The notes under the pieces were generated by a model. It was not told the origin of the DNA, ran no database searches, and was given only the letters and a program-made list of their open reading frames with translations. This document shows positions 1 through 12,100 of a stretch of DNA of 64,000 bases, piece after piece. The stretch spans positions 22,389,911-22,453,910 of the forward strand of contig OZ025256.1 of NCBI GenBank assembly GCA_964019135.1. The letters run 5' to 3'. A program made the position numbers and the translations under genes. Within the stretch, counting starts at the first letter, position 1; every line of letters starts with the position of its first letter. Source of the stretch: Arenicola marina. Its lineage: Eukaryota; Annelida; Polychaeta; Arenicolidae.

Positions 1-886
1 GGTTCTGTGTGTTTAATAGCATGATGCGGAGCACGGCAGGTGTAACTGTCTCCATTTCCGTTTTCAGCTCACAGAAGTTCTCAGCTTAGGATTTCTTGCG
101 TTGCAACGGCAAAGTATAGGAGTCGCCCGAAATATATTTTACCCAGCCGTCATGCTCATAACTTTTCATAGGGTCAAATACAAACTGTGTGAAAAATGCG
201 GGTCCGACCGGGTACTAATTCTCAACGCCCCGCGATGGTCACGCTACACCCTCAACGCGTTGTATCTGCGTGCAACAGCCTCAAGCCCTTAAATACTGCG
301 TTTGTGCCACAAAACTAGGTTTCATGCCGTGAAACGCGACACTCGAATTAATACAGTTTCAACTGTGATAACAGTGTGATGGTGCTGACTTAACTGCTCT
401 TATCGTGTTTGTGATAGTTAGTTCGTATTTTCAAATGCCACCAGTCCCTTTCCGGTATGTTATGCTGTGAGCGATAATAGCTTGAGCTCTTATATTTTAC
501 GTGAAATAACGGCAGTAGCACCGTTGAAACCCCGCATTTTCAACAGCCCCTTGCGGGAAAGTGGCGGAACGTTTCCGAGAAGAAGGCATCGCATTTTTAA
601 CATTTGCTTGTGTGAAATAAGCGGGGCCGTTAAAACCGCATTACCCCCGAAACGGTACCGCTGTTTTCACGTTGTAACTCCGGAGTCTCCACGGAATCGC
701 TTTTTTAACGGTCGAGCTACGCAGATTTCAGGCGAAATCTCCGGATTTTTCACGGACCCGCGAATTTCATAGCGCATTGATTAAGCACGTTGGGTAAGCA
801 CACTCCGTAAAAGTAATGCTGAGGCGGGCGGGCAAGTAGGCAAGTAGGCAAGCTGTGATAAATATGGCAGTAGGCTAAAACATTTG
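1..886. other. Left flank, no gene recognised
   Basis: No open frame here resembles a known protein; those present are short and mostly begin at non-ATG codons. A weak internal resemblance is visible between about 501-545 and 612-640: both begin GTGAAATAA and continue with CCGTT, AAACC and CGCATT words. An inverted pair CCGTTAAAA (627-635) and TTTTAACGG (703-711) lies in the same stretch. These may be the remains of an old repeat, but no family could be assigned. Confidence 0.5.
831..852 (+). repeat. Short (GGCAAGTA)n tandem repeat
   Basis: Two full and one partial copy of the 8-bp word GGCAAGTA follow each other directly. This is a small microsatellite with no evident function, a few tens of bases before a poly(A) run. 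Confidence 0.85.
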
Positions 887-910
887 AAAAAAAAAAAAAA
901 AAAAAAAAAA
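887..910 (+). repeat. Poly(A) tract, 24 A
   Basis: An uninterrupted run of 24 A on the plus strand. The LINE tail just downstream lies on the minus strand, so a poly(A) tail of that element would appear here as T. The tract therefore either ends a different plus-strand retroposon that I cannot recognise or is a simple homopolymer. Confidence 0.9.
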
Positions 911-965
911 TTTCACATTAGACAAAAGACATTGTACATAGCATTTAAGATATTTCATCATACTA

Positions 966-1544
966 TCACAGTAATCCGTGCATTATTGGCCGCCACTTTC
1001 TATTTAGGTTTTCCATCGTTGTGCTGGTCTTTACTTGCCTCTACACGGTCATTTTCTCTATATGGTAATCATATCTTATATTGTTGATGGCGCCTATTAG
1101 ATTTGGGAGAGTGTTCTTCCATTTACATCTGTATGTATACCTCTTAATTATCAATATAACATGGTTTATCAGGATTATGAGATTGTTACCTGAAATTTCA
1201 CCAAGCATCACTGTTTCAATATTAATGAAATCCCCCCAAGTATGTTTATCGTCTTCTATGATTTGTCTTAACCATACTGTAATATTCTTCCAAAGTTGAT
1301 TCACATAGTCACAATGCCAAAACAGATGCTCTATGATTTCTACGTTTCTTTTACAAAATCCACATTTGTCCGTGTCCGTGATACGACATCTGTACAGATA
1401 CTTATTGGTAGGGATGCATCTATGGAGAAATTTATATTGGAAGCTACGTGTTCTTTCGTCAACCGTGCATGCCAGGACCCCTAAATAGTATTTCTCCCAC
1501 TTTGCTTTTGCTATATAAACGCAGACCACTGTCCCCACGAACAC
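966..1544 (-). mobile_element. LINE remnant, Tx1/L1-like ORF2 C-terminus (zf-RVT)
   Basis: The minus-strand translation contains the C-terminal hallmark of L1/Tx1-group retrotransposon ORF2: a KWEKYY block, then RSFQYKFLHRCIPTNKYLYRC, then a CGFC...EHLFWHC zinc knuckle (C-x2-C ... H-x3-C type, the zf-RVT domain). This domain follows the reverse transcriptase and is thought to bind nucleic acid. Only the last 170 or so residues are present, with no RT or endonuclease domain, which is the usual result of 5' truncation during target-primed reverse transcription. The clear similarity begins near 1511; the first residues up to 1544 start at a GTG and may not belong to it. A TAG at 1041-1043 is followed by 24 further open codons ending at a TGA at 966-968, so the copy is probably decayed. 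The family is recognised from motifs only. Confidence 0.75.
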
Positions 1545-2464
1545 TAAAACACGTCATTGGTTCTTCTGCACTCCCAGTCGTTGTGTGTACCTTTTCATCG
1601 CCATGGCAACCTCTGTCGCCCGGGAATGTGACCGGGAATATGGATGATCCTTTAATAGGGAAAACCATGTCACGCCTTTAAGTGGTCTAGACTTTGTATA
1701 GTAGGTCAAGGTCGATGGAACGGAAGCCATAAGCGTCCAGACGTGTGCTTTACCCTTTATTGTATCCCTTGTGTATGGTCCGTTTGGACGGCTCTAATGG
1801 CGCCTACGCTTTACCCTGTCTCATAACATTGGCTGCGCGGGACAAGAAATAATACCCTATATATCTTATGCTAGCCTTAGCTGTCTTTATAGGTCAAGGT
1901 CATGAGCGTTGATATATACAGTTGCCGCTGAGCTTGCTATGTACGTTGTCATGAGAACAAAAAGGGGCCTTGGTTACGTGCGCCTCGCCTCCTTTTAGGT
2001 AAGCGCAAAATAAGCTGCCTTCGTTATAGGCCAAGTGCTATATCTTCTTATATATTACATATATTATATCATATTTTCCCGTGCGCGCTACATCTCACGT
2101 GTCGGCGGAGAATTCGCCGTCTTCAACATGTATACTTATATCCATACCTCTTTATTATCGCTCAGGAGAGAGGGGGGGGGGGCATTACTGACATGCTTGG
2201 ATTCTCCAGGAATGGGATTCAGAGCAGCAACATAGGATGATGGTATAATGGTGGTGGTGTGTGGCTGGCTGTAAATTCAGGATCTTTTGATCACTTTTAG
2301 TCATATCGCGTCAATGGGAAATAAAAGGGACAGTGGAACCATGTCCCCGCGGACAACCGTCTACTCTTTGCGAAGAAGGACCTGGTATCTTTATCTTGCG
2401 ACTACACATAGATATGGCCACGGCGGAGCGCGAACCACCGATCCACTTGGCGGTTGGTGTTGTA
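1545..2464. other. Spacer between LINE remnant and array A, no gene seen
   Basis: No protein-like frame was recognised. The word TAGGTCAAGGTC occurs twice (near 1700 and near 1890), and CTTTACCCT words also recur, which hints at an old duplication of about 190 bp. The last 150 bp before the array (about 2311-2464) are unique sequence with a GC-rich patch; no RNA polymerase III promoter could be made out there. The final bases before 2465 (GGCGGTTGGTGTTGTA) already resemble a degraded array A monomer. Confidence 0.5.
2172..2182 (+). repeat. G11 homopolymer
   Basis: Eleven consecutive G on the plus strand in an otherwise mixed sequence. It has no visible role. Confidence 0.9.
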
Positions 2465-4579
2465 TGGTAATGGTGACTGGTGGAGGTGTATGGTAGCAGT
2501 GACTGGTGGTGGTGTATGGTAGCAGTGACTGGTGGTGGTGTATGGTAGCAGTGACTGGTGGTGGTGTATGGTAGCAGTGACTGGTGGTGGTGTATGGTGG
2601 CAGTGACTGGTGGAGGTGTATGGTAGCAGTGACTGGTGGTGGTGTATGGTAGCAGTGACTGGTGGTGGTGTATGGTAGCAGTGACTGGTGGTGGTGTATG
2701 GTAGCAGTGACTGGCGGAGGTGTATGGTAGCAGTGACTGGTGGAGGTGTATGGTAGCAGTGACTGGTGAAGGTGTATGGTAGCAGTGACTGGTGGTGGTG
2801 TATAGCAATGGTGACTGGTGGTGGTGTATGGTAGCAGTGACTGGTGGAGGTGTATGGTAGCAGTGACTGGTGGTGGTGTATGGTAGCAGTGACTGGCGGA
2901 GGTGTATGGTAGCAGTGACTGGTGGTGGTGTATGGTAGCAGTGACTGGTGGAGGTGTATGGTAGCAGTGACTGGTGGAGGTGTGTGGTAGCAGTGACTGG
3001 TGGTGGTGTATGGTAGCAGTGACTGGTGGTGGTGTATGGTAGCAGTGACTGGTGGAGGTGTATGGTAGCAGTGACTGGTGGAGGTGTATGGTAGCAGTGA
3101 CTGGTGGAGGTGTATGGTAGCAGTGACTGGTGGAGGTGTATGGTAGCAGTGACTGGTGGTGGTGTATGGTAGCAGTGACTGGTGGAGGTGTATGGTAGCA
3201 GTGACTGGTGGAGGTGTATGGTAGCAGTGACTGGTGGTGGTGTATGGTAGCAGTGACTGGTGGTGGTGTATGGTAGCAGTGACTGGTGGAGGTGTATGGT
3301 AGCAGTGACTGGTGGAGGTGTATGGTAGCAGTGACTGGTGGTGGTGTATGGTAGCAGTGACTGGTGGTGGTGTATGGTAGCAGTGACTGGTGGAGGTGTA
3401 TGGTAGCAGTGACTGGTGGAGGTGTATGGTAGCAGTGACTGGCGGTGGTGTATGGTAGCAGTGACTGGTGGTGGTGTATGGTAGCAGTGACTGGTGGAGG
3501 TGTATGGTAGCAGTGACTGGTGGTGGTGTATGGTAGCAGTGACTGGTGGTGGTGTATGGTAGCAGTGACTGGTGGAGGTGTGTGGTAGCAGTGACTGGTG
3601 GTGGTGTATGGTAGCAGTGACTGGTGGTGGTGTATGGTAGCAGTGACTGGTGGAGGTGTATGGTAGCAGTGACTGGTGGAGGTGTATGGTAGCAGTGACT
3701 GGTGGAGGTGTATGGTAGCAGTGACTGGTAGTGGTGTATGGTAGCAGTGACTGGCGGAGGTGTATGGTAGCAGTGACTGGTGGTGGTGTATGGTAGCAGT
3801 GACTGGTGGAGGTGTATGGTAGCAGTGACTGGTGAAGGTGTATGGTAGCAGTGACTGGTGGTGGTGTATGGTAGCAGTGACTGGTGGAGGTGTATGGTAG
3901 CAGTGACTGGTGAAGGTGTATGGTAGCAGTGACTGGTGGTGGTGTATGGTAGCAGTGACTGGTGGTGGTGTATGGTAGCAGTGACTGGTGGAGGTGTATG
4001 GTAGCAGTGACTGGTGGTGGTGTATGGTAGCAGTGACTGGTGGTGGTGCATGGTAGCAGTAACTGGTGGTGGTGTATGGTAGCAGTGACTGGTGGTGGTG
4101 TATGGTAGCAGTGACTGGTGGAGGTGTATGGTAGCAGTGACTGGTGGTGGTGTATGGTAGCAGTGACTGGTGGTGGTGTATGGTAGCAGTGACTGGTGGT
4201 GGTGTATGGTAGCAGTAACTGGTGGTGGTGTATGGTAGCAGTGACTGGTGGTGGTGTATGGTAGCAGTGACTGGTGGAGGTGTATGTTAGCAGTGACTGG
4301 TGGAGGTGTATGGTAGCAGTGACTGGTGGTGGTGTATGGTAGCAGTGACTGGTGGAGGTGTATGGTAGCAGTGACTGGTGGTGGTGCATGGTAGCAGTGA
4401 CTGGTGGTGGTGTATGGTAGCAGTAACTGGTGGTGGTGTATGGTAGCAGTGACTGGTGGTGGTGTATGGTAGCAGTGACTGGTGGTGGTGTATGGTAGCA
4501 GTGACTGGTGGTGGTGTATGGTAGCAGTGACTGGTGGTGGTGTATGGTAGCAGTGACTGGTGGAGGTGTATAGTAGCAG

Positions 4580-7500
4580 TGACTGGTGGAGGTGTATGGT
4601 AGCAGCGACTGGTGGTGGTGTATGGTAGCAGTGACTGGTGGTGGTGTATGGTAGCAGTGACTGGTGGTGGTGTATGGTAGCAGTGACTGGTGGTGGTGTA
4701 TGGTAGCAGTGACTGGTGGAGGTGTATGGTAGCAGTGACTAGTGGTGGTGTATGGTAGCAGTGACTGGTGGTGGTGTATGGTAGCAGTGACTGGTGGAGG
4801 TGTATGGTAGCAGTGACTGGTGGTGGTGTATGGTAGCAGTGACTGGTGGAGGTGTATGGTAGCAGTGACTGGTGGAGGTGTATGGTAGCAGTGACTGGTG
4901 GTGGTGTATGGTAGCAGTGACTGGTAGTGGTGTATGGTGGCAGTGACTGGTGGAGGTGTATGGTAGCAGTGACTGGTGGTGGTGTATGGTAGCAGTGACT
5001 GGTGGTGGTGTATGGTAGCAGTGACTGGTGGTGGTGTATGGTAGCAGTGACTGGTGGTGGTGTATGGTAGCAGTGACTGGTGGTGGTGTATGGTAGCAGT
5101 GACTGGCGGAGGTGTATGGTAGCAGTGACTGGTGAAGGTGTATGGTAGCAGTGACTGGTGGTGGTGTATAGCAATGGTGACTGGTGGTGGTGTATGGTAG
5201 CAGTGACTGGTGGAGGTGTATGGTAGCAGTGACTGGTGGTGGTGTATGGTAGCAGTGACTGGCGGAGGTGTATGGTAGCAGTGACTGGTGGTGGTGTATG
5301 GTAGCAGTGACTGGTGGAGGTGTATGGTAGCAGTGACTGGTGGAGGTGTGTGGTAGCAGTGACTGGTGGTGGTGTATGGTAGCAGTGACTGGTGGTGGTG
5401 TATGGTAGCAGTGACTGGTGGAGGTGTATGGTAGCAGTGACTGGTGGAGGTGTATGGTAGCAGTGACTGGTGGAGGTGTATGGTAGCAGTGACTGGTGGA
5501 GGTGTATGGTAGCAGTGACTGGTGGTGGTGTATGGTAGCAGTGACTGGTGGTGGTGTATGGTAGCAGTGACTGGTGGAGGTGTATGGTAGCAGTGACTGG
5601 TGGAGGTGTATGGTAGCAGTGACTGGTGGTGGTGTATGGTAGCAGTGACTGGTGGTGGTGTATGGTAGCAGTGACTGGTGGAGGTGTATGGTAGCAGTGA
5701 CTGGTGGAGGTGTATGGTAGCAGTGACTGGTGGTGGTGTATGGTAGCAGTGACTGGTGGTGGGGTATGGTAGCAGTGACTGGTGGAGGTGTATGGTAGCA
5801 GTGACTGGTGGAGGTGTATGGTAGCAGTGACTGGCGGTGGTGTATGGTAGCAGTGACTGGTGGTGGTGTATGGTAGCAGTGACTGGTGGAGGTGTATGGT
5901 AGCAGTGACTGGTGGTGGTGTATGGTAGCAGTGACTGGTGGTGGTGTATGGTAGCAGTGACTGGTGGAGGTGTGTGGTAGCAGTGACTGGTGGTGGTGTA
6001 TGGTAGCAGTGACTGGTGGTGGTGTATGGTAGCAGTGACTGGTGGAGGTGTATGGTAGCAGTGACTGGTGGTGGTGTATGGTAGCAGTGACTGGTGGAGG
6101 TGTATGGTAGCAGTGACTGGTGGTGGTGTATGGTAGCAGTGACTGGTGGTGGTGTATGGTAGCAGTAACTGGTGGTGGTGTATGGTAGCAGTGACTGGTG
6201 GTGGTGTATGGTAGCAGTGACTGGTGGTGGTGTATGGTAGCAGTGACTGGTGGTGGTGTATGGTAGCAGTGACTGGTGGTGGTGTATGGTAGCAGTGACT
6301 GGTGGAGGTGTATAGTAGCAGTGACTGGTGGAGGTGTATGGTAGCAGCGACTGGTGGTGGTGTATGGTAGCAGTGACTGGTGGTGGTGTATGGTAGCAGT
6401 GACTGGTGGTGGTGTATGGTAGCAGTGACTGGTGGTGGTGTATGGTAGCAGTGACTGGTGGAGGTGTATGGTAGCAGTGACTAGTGGTGGTGTATGGTAG
6501 CAGTGACTGGTGGTGGTGTATGGTAGCAGTGACTGTTGGAGGTGCATGGTAGCAGTGACTGGTGGAGGTGTACGGTAGCAGTGACTGGTGGTGGTGTATG
6601 GTAGCAGTGACTGGTGGAGGTGTATGGTAGCAGTGACTGGTGGTGGTGTATGGTGGCAGTGACTGGTGGAGGTGTATGGTAGCAGTGACTGGTGGTGGTG
6701 TATGGTAGCAGTGACTGGTGGTGGTGTATGGTAGCAGTGACTGGTGGTGGTGTATGGTAGCAGTGACTGGTGAAGGTGTATGGTAGCAGTGACTGGTGGT
6801 GGTGTATGGTAGCAGTGACTGGTGGAGGTGTGTGGTAGCAGTGACTGGTGGTGGTGTATGGTAGCAGTGACTGGTGGAGGTGTATGGTAGCAGTAACTGG
6901 TGGAGGTGTATGGTAGCAGTGACTGGTGGTGGTGTATGGTAGCAGTGACTGGTGGAGGTGTATGGTAGCAGTGACTGGTGGAGGTGTGTGGTAGCAGTGA
7001 CTGGTGGTGGTGTATGGTAGCAGTGACTGGTGGTGGTGTATGGTAGCAGTGACTGGTGGAGGTGTATGGTAGCAGTGACTGGTGGAGGTGTATGGTAGCA
7101 GTGACTGGTGGAGGTGTATGGTAGCAGTGACTGGTGGAGGTGTATGGTAGCAGTGACTGGTGGTGGTGTATGGTAGCAGTGACTGGTGGTGGTGTATGGT
7201 AGCAGTGACTGGTGGAGGTGTATGGTAGCAGTGACTGGTGGAGGTGTATGGTAGCAGTGACTGGTGGTGGTGTATGGTAGCAGTGACTGGTGGTGGTGTA
7301 TGGTAGCAGTGACTGGTGGAGGTGTATGGTAGCAGTGACTGGTGGAGGTGTATGGTAGCAGTGACTGGTGGTGGTGTATGGTAGCAGTGACTGGTGGTGG
7401 GGTATGGTAGCAGTGACTGGTGGAGGTGTATGGTAGCAGTGACTGGTGGAGGTGTATGGTAGCAGTGACTGGCGGTGGTGTATGGTAGCAGTGACTGGTG

Positions 7501-9181
7501 GTGGTGTATGGTAGCAGTGACTGGTGGAGGTGTATGGTAGCAGTGACTGGTGGTGGTGTATGGTAGCAGTGACTGGTGGTGGTGTATGGTAGCAGTGACT
7601 GGTGGAGGTGTGTGGTAGCAGTGACTGGTGGTGGTGTATGGTAGCAGTGACTGGTGGTGGTGTATGGTAGCAGTGACTGGTGGAGGTGTATGGTAGCAGT
7701 GACTGGTGGTGGTGTATGGTAGCAGTGACTGGTGGAGGTGTATGGTAGCAGTGACTGGTGGTGGTGTATGGTAGCAGTGACTGGTGGTGGTGTATGGTAG
7801 CAGTAACTGGTGGTGGTGTATGGTAGCAGTGACTGGTGGTGGTGTATGGTAGCAGTGACTGGTGGTGGTGTATGGTAGCAGTGACTGGTGGTGGTGTATG
7901 GTAGCAGTGACTGGTGGTGGTGTATGGTAGCAGTGACTGGTGGAGGTGTATAGTAGCAGTGACTGGTGGAGGTGTATGGTAGCAGCGACTGGTGGTGGTG
8001 TATGGTAGCAGTGACTGGTGGTGGTGTATGGTAGCAGTGACTGGTGGTGGTGTATGGTAGCAGTGACTGGTGGTGGTGTATGGTAGCAGTGACTGGTGGA
8101 GGTGTATGGTAGCAGTGACTAGTGGTGGTGTATGGTAGCAGTGACTGGTGGTGGTGTATGGTAGCAGTGACTGTTGGAGGTGCATGGTAGCAGTGACTGG
8201 TGGAGGTGTACGGTAGCAGTGACTGGTGGTGGTGTATGGTAGCAGTGACTGGTGGAGGTGTATGGTAGCAGTGACTGGTGGTGGTGTATGGTGGCAGTGA
8301 CTGGTGGAGGTGTATGGTAGCAGTGACTGGTGGTGGTGTATGGTAGCAGTGACTGGTGGTGGTGTATGGTAGCAGTGACTGGTGGTGGTGTATGGTAGCA
8401 GTGACTGGTGAAGGTGTATGGTAGCAGTGACTGGTGGTGGTGTATGGTAGCAGTGACTGGTGGAGGTGTGTGGTAGCAGTGACTGGTGGTGGTGTATGGT
8501 AGCAGTGACTGGTGGAGGTGTATGGTAGCAGTAACTGGTGGAGGTGTATGGTAGCAGTGACTGGCGGTGGTGTATGGTAGCAGTGACTGGTGAAGGTGTA
8601 TGGTAGCAGTGACTGGTGGTGGTGTATGGTAGCAGTGACTGGTGGAGGTGTATGGTAGCAGTGACTGGTGGTGGTGTATGGTAGCAGTGACTGGTGGAGG
8701 TGTATGGTAGCAGTGACTGGTGGAGGTGTATGGTAGCAGTGACTGGTGGTGGTGTATGGTAGCAGTGACTGGTAGTGGTGTATGGTGGCAGTGACTGGTG
8801 GAGGTGTATGGTAGCAGTGACTGGTGGTGGTGTATGGTATCAGTGACTGGTGGTGGTGTATGGTAGCAGTGACTGGTGGTGGTGTATGGTAGCAGTGACT
8901 GGTGAAGGTGTATGGTAGCAGTGACTGGTGGTGGTGTATGGTAGCAGTGACTGGTGGAGGTGTGTGGTAGCAGTGACTGGTGGTGGTGTATGGTAGCAGT
9001 GACTGGTGGAGGTGTATGGTAGCAGTAACTGGTGAAGGTGTATGGTAGCAGTGACTGGTGGTGGTGTATGGTAGCAGTGACTGGTGGAGGTGTGTGGTAG
9101 CAGTGACTGGTGGAGGTGTATGGTAGCAGTGACTGGTGGTGGTGTATGGTAGCAGTGACTGGTGGTGGTGTATGGTAGCAG
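4580..9181 (+). repeat. Array A 4602-bp block, copy 1
   Basis: This block of 177 monomers recurs directly at 9182-13783 with an offset of exactly 4602 bp. The shared order of rare variants establishes it: GCGACT near 4606/9208, the ACTAGTGG monomer near 4739/9341, the TATAGCAATGG monomer at 5169/9771, the GCATGG monomers at 6545/11147 and 8183/12785, and GGTATCAG at 8840/13442. The match fails on the left between 4571 and 4602 and on the right just after 9181, so the limits are good to about one monomer. Inside it, a 1638-bp (63-monomer) repetition is marked by GCATGG at 6545 and 8183. Confidence 0.85.
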
Positions 9182-12100
9182 TGACTGGTGGAGGTGTATG
9201 GTAGCAGCGACTGGTGGTGGTGTATGGTAGCAGTGACTGGTGGTGGTGTATGGTAGCAGTGACTGGTGGTGGTGTATGGTAGCAGTGACTGGTGGTGGTG
9301 TATGGTAGCAGTGACTGGTGGAGGTGTATGGTAGCAGTGACTAGTGGTGGTGTATGGTAGCAGTGACTGGTGGTGGTGTATGGTAGCAGTGACTGGTGGA
9401 GGTGTATGGTAGCAGTGACTGGTGGTGGTGTATGGTAGCAGTGACTGGTGGAGGTGTATGGTAGCAGTGACTGGTGGAGGTGTATGGTAGCAGTGACTGG
9501 TGGTGGTGTATGGTAGCAGTGACTGGTAGTGGTGTATGGTGGCAGTGACTGGTGGAGGTGTATGGTAGCAGTGACTGGTGGTGGTGTATGGTAGCAGTGA
9601 CTGTTGGTGGTGTATGGTAGCAGTGACTGGTGGTGGTGTATGGTAGCAGTGACTGGTGGTGGTGTATGGTAGCAGTGACTGGTGGTGGTGTATGGTAGCA
9701 GTGACTGGCGGAGGTGTATGGTAGCAGTGACTGGTGAAGGTGTATGGTAGCAGTGACTGGTGGTGGTGTATAGCAATGGTGACTGGTGGTGGTGTATGGT
9801 AGCAGTGACTGGTGGAGGTGTATGGTAGCAGTGACTGGTGGTGGTGTATGGTAGCAGTGACTGGCGGAGGTGTATGGTAGCAGTGACTGGTGGTGGTGTA
9901 TGGTAGCAGTGACTGGTGGAGGTGTATGGTAGCAGTGACTGGTGGAGGTGTGTGGTAGCAGTGACTGGTGGTGGTGTATGGTAGCAGTGACTGGTGGTGG
10001 TGTATGGTAGCAGTGACTGGTGGAGGTGTATGGTAGCAGTGACTGGTGGAGGTGTATGGTAGCAGTGACTGGTGGAGGTGTATGGTAGCAGTGACTGGTG
10101 GAGGTGTATGGTAGCAGTGACTGGTGGTGGTGTATGGTAGCAGTGACTGGTGGTGGTGTATGGTAGCAGTGACTGGTGGAGGTGTATGGTAGCAGTGACT
10201 GGTGGAGGTGTATGGTAGCAGTGACTGGTGGTGGTGTATGGTAGCAGTGACTGGTGGTGGTGTATGGTAGCAGTGACTGGTGGAGGTGTATGGTAGCAGT
10301 GACTGGTGGAGGTGTATGGTAGCAGTGACTGGTGGTGGTGTATGGTAGCAGTGACTGGTGGTGGGGTATGGTAGCAGTGACTGGTGGAGGTGTATGGTAG
10401 CAGTGACTGGTGGAGGTGTATGGTAGCAGTGACTGGCGGTGGTGTATGGTAGCAGTGACTGGTGGTGGTGTATGGTAGCAGTGACTGGTGGAGGTGTATG
10501 GTAGCAGTGACTGGTGGTGGTGTATGGTAGCAGTGACTGGTGGTGGTGTATGGTAGCAGTGACTGGTGGAGGTGTGTGGTAGCAGTGACTGGTGGTGGTG
10601 TATGGTAGCAGTGACTGGTGGTGGTGTATGGTAGCAGTGACTGGTGGAGGTGTATGGTAGCAGTGACTGGTGGTGGTGTATGGTAGCAGTGACTGGTGGA
10701 GGTGTATGGTAGCAGTGACTGGTGGTGGTGTATGGTAGCAGTGACTGGTGGTGGTGTATGGTAGCAGTAACTGGTGGTGGTGTATGGTAGCAGTGACTGG
10801 TGGTGGTGTATGGTAGCAGTGACTGGTGGTGGTGTATGGTAGCAGTGACTGGTGGTGGTGTATGGTAGCAGTGACTGGTGGTGGTGTATGGTAGCAGTGA
10901 CTGGTGGAGGTGTATAGTAGCAGTGACTGGTGGAGGTGTATGGTAGCAGCGACTGGTGGTGGTGTATGGTAGCAGTGACTGGTGGTGGTGTATGGTAGCA
11001 GTGACTGGTGGTGGTGTATGGTAGCAGTGACTGGTGGTGGTGTATGGTAGCAGTGACTGGTGGAGGTGTATGGTAGCAGTGACTAGTGGTGGTGTATGGT
11101 AGCAGTGACTGGTGGTGGTGTATGGTAGCAGTGACTGTTGGAGGTGCATGGTAGCAGTGACTGGTGGAGGTGTACGGTAGCAGTGACTGGTGGTGGTGTA
11201 TGGTAGCAGTGACTGGTGGAGGTGTATGGTAGCAGTGACTGGTGGTGGTGTATGGTGGCAGTGACTGGTGGAGGTGTATGGTAGCAGTGACTGGTGGTGG
11301 TGTATGGTAGCAGTGACTGGTGGTGGTGTATGGTAGCAGTGACTGGTGGTGGTGTATGGTAGCAGTGACTGGTGAAGGTGTATGGTAGCAGTGACTGGTG
11401 GTGGTGTATGGTAGCAGTGACTGGTGGAGGTGTGTGGTAGCAGTGACTGGTGGTGGTGTATGGTAGCAGTGACTGGTGGAGGTGTATGGTAGCAGTAACT
11501 GGTGGAGGTGTATGGTAGCAGTGACTGGTGGTGGTGTATGGTAGCAGTGACTGGTGGAGGTGTATGGTAGCAGTGACTGGTGGAGGTGTGTGGTAGCAGT
11601 GACTGGTGGTGGTGTATGGTAGCAGTGACTGGTGGTGGTGTATGGTAGCAGTGACTGGTGGAGGTGTATGGTAGCAGTGACTGGTGGAGGTGTATGGTAG
11701 CAGTGACTGGTGGAGGTGTATGGTAGCAGTGACTGGTGGAGGTGTATGGTAGCAGTGACTGGTGGTGGTGTATGGTAGCAGTGACTGGTGGTGGTGTATG
11801 GTAGCAGTGACTGGTGGAGGTGTATGGTAGCAGTGACTGGTGGAGGTGTATGGTAGCAGTGACTGGTGGTGGTGTATGGTAGCAGTGACTGGTGGTGGTG
11901 TATGGTAGCAGTGACTGGTGGAGGTGTATGGTAGCAGTGACTGGTGGAGGTGTATGGTAGCAGTGACTGGTGGTGGTGTATGGTAGCAGTGACTGGTGTT
12001 GGGGTATGGTAGCAGTGACTGGTGGAGGTGTATGGTAGCAGTGACTGGTGGAGGTGTATGGTAGCAGTGACTGGCGGTGGTGTATGGTAGCAGTGACTGG

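Noticed and set aside
467-772. A 101-codon frame in the left flank
   Set aside because: It begins at a GTG, has no ATG start or known domain, and lies over the weakly repeated stretch.
1896-1904. Nuclear-receptor (ERR/SF-1 type) site TCAAGGTCA, also at about 30208
   Set aside because: Two isolated 9-bp matches without a nearby gene are within chance expectation for the window.
2390-2464. A tRNA-derived SINE head at the left edge of array A
   Set aside because: A minus-strand word GGTTCGCGCTCC resembles a polymerase III B box but has mismatches at fixed positions, and no matching A box was found at the right distance.
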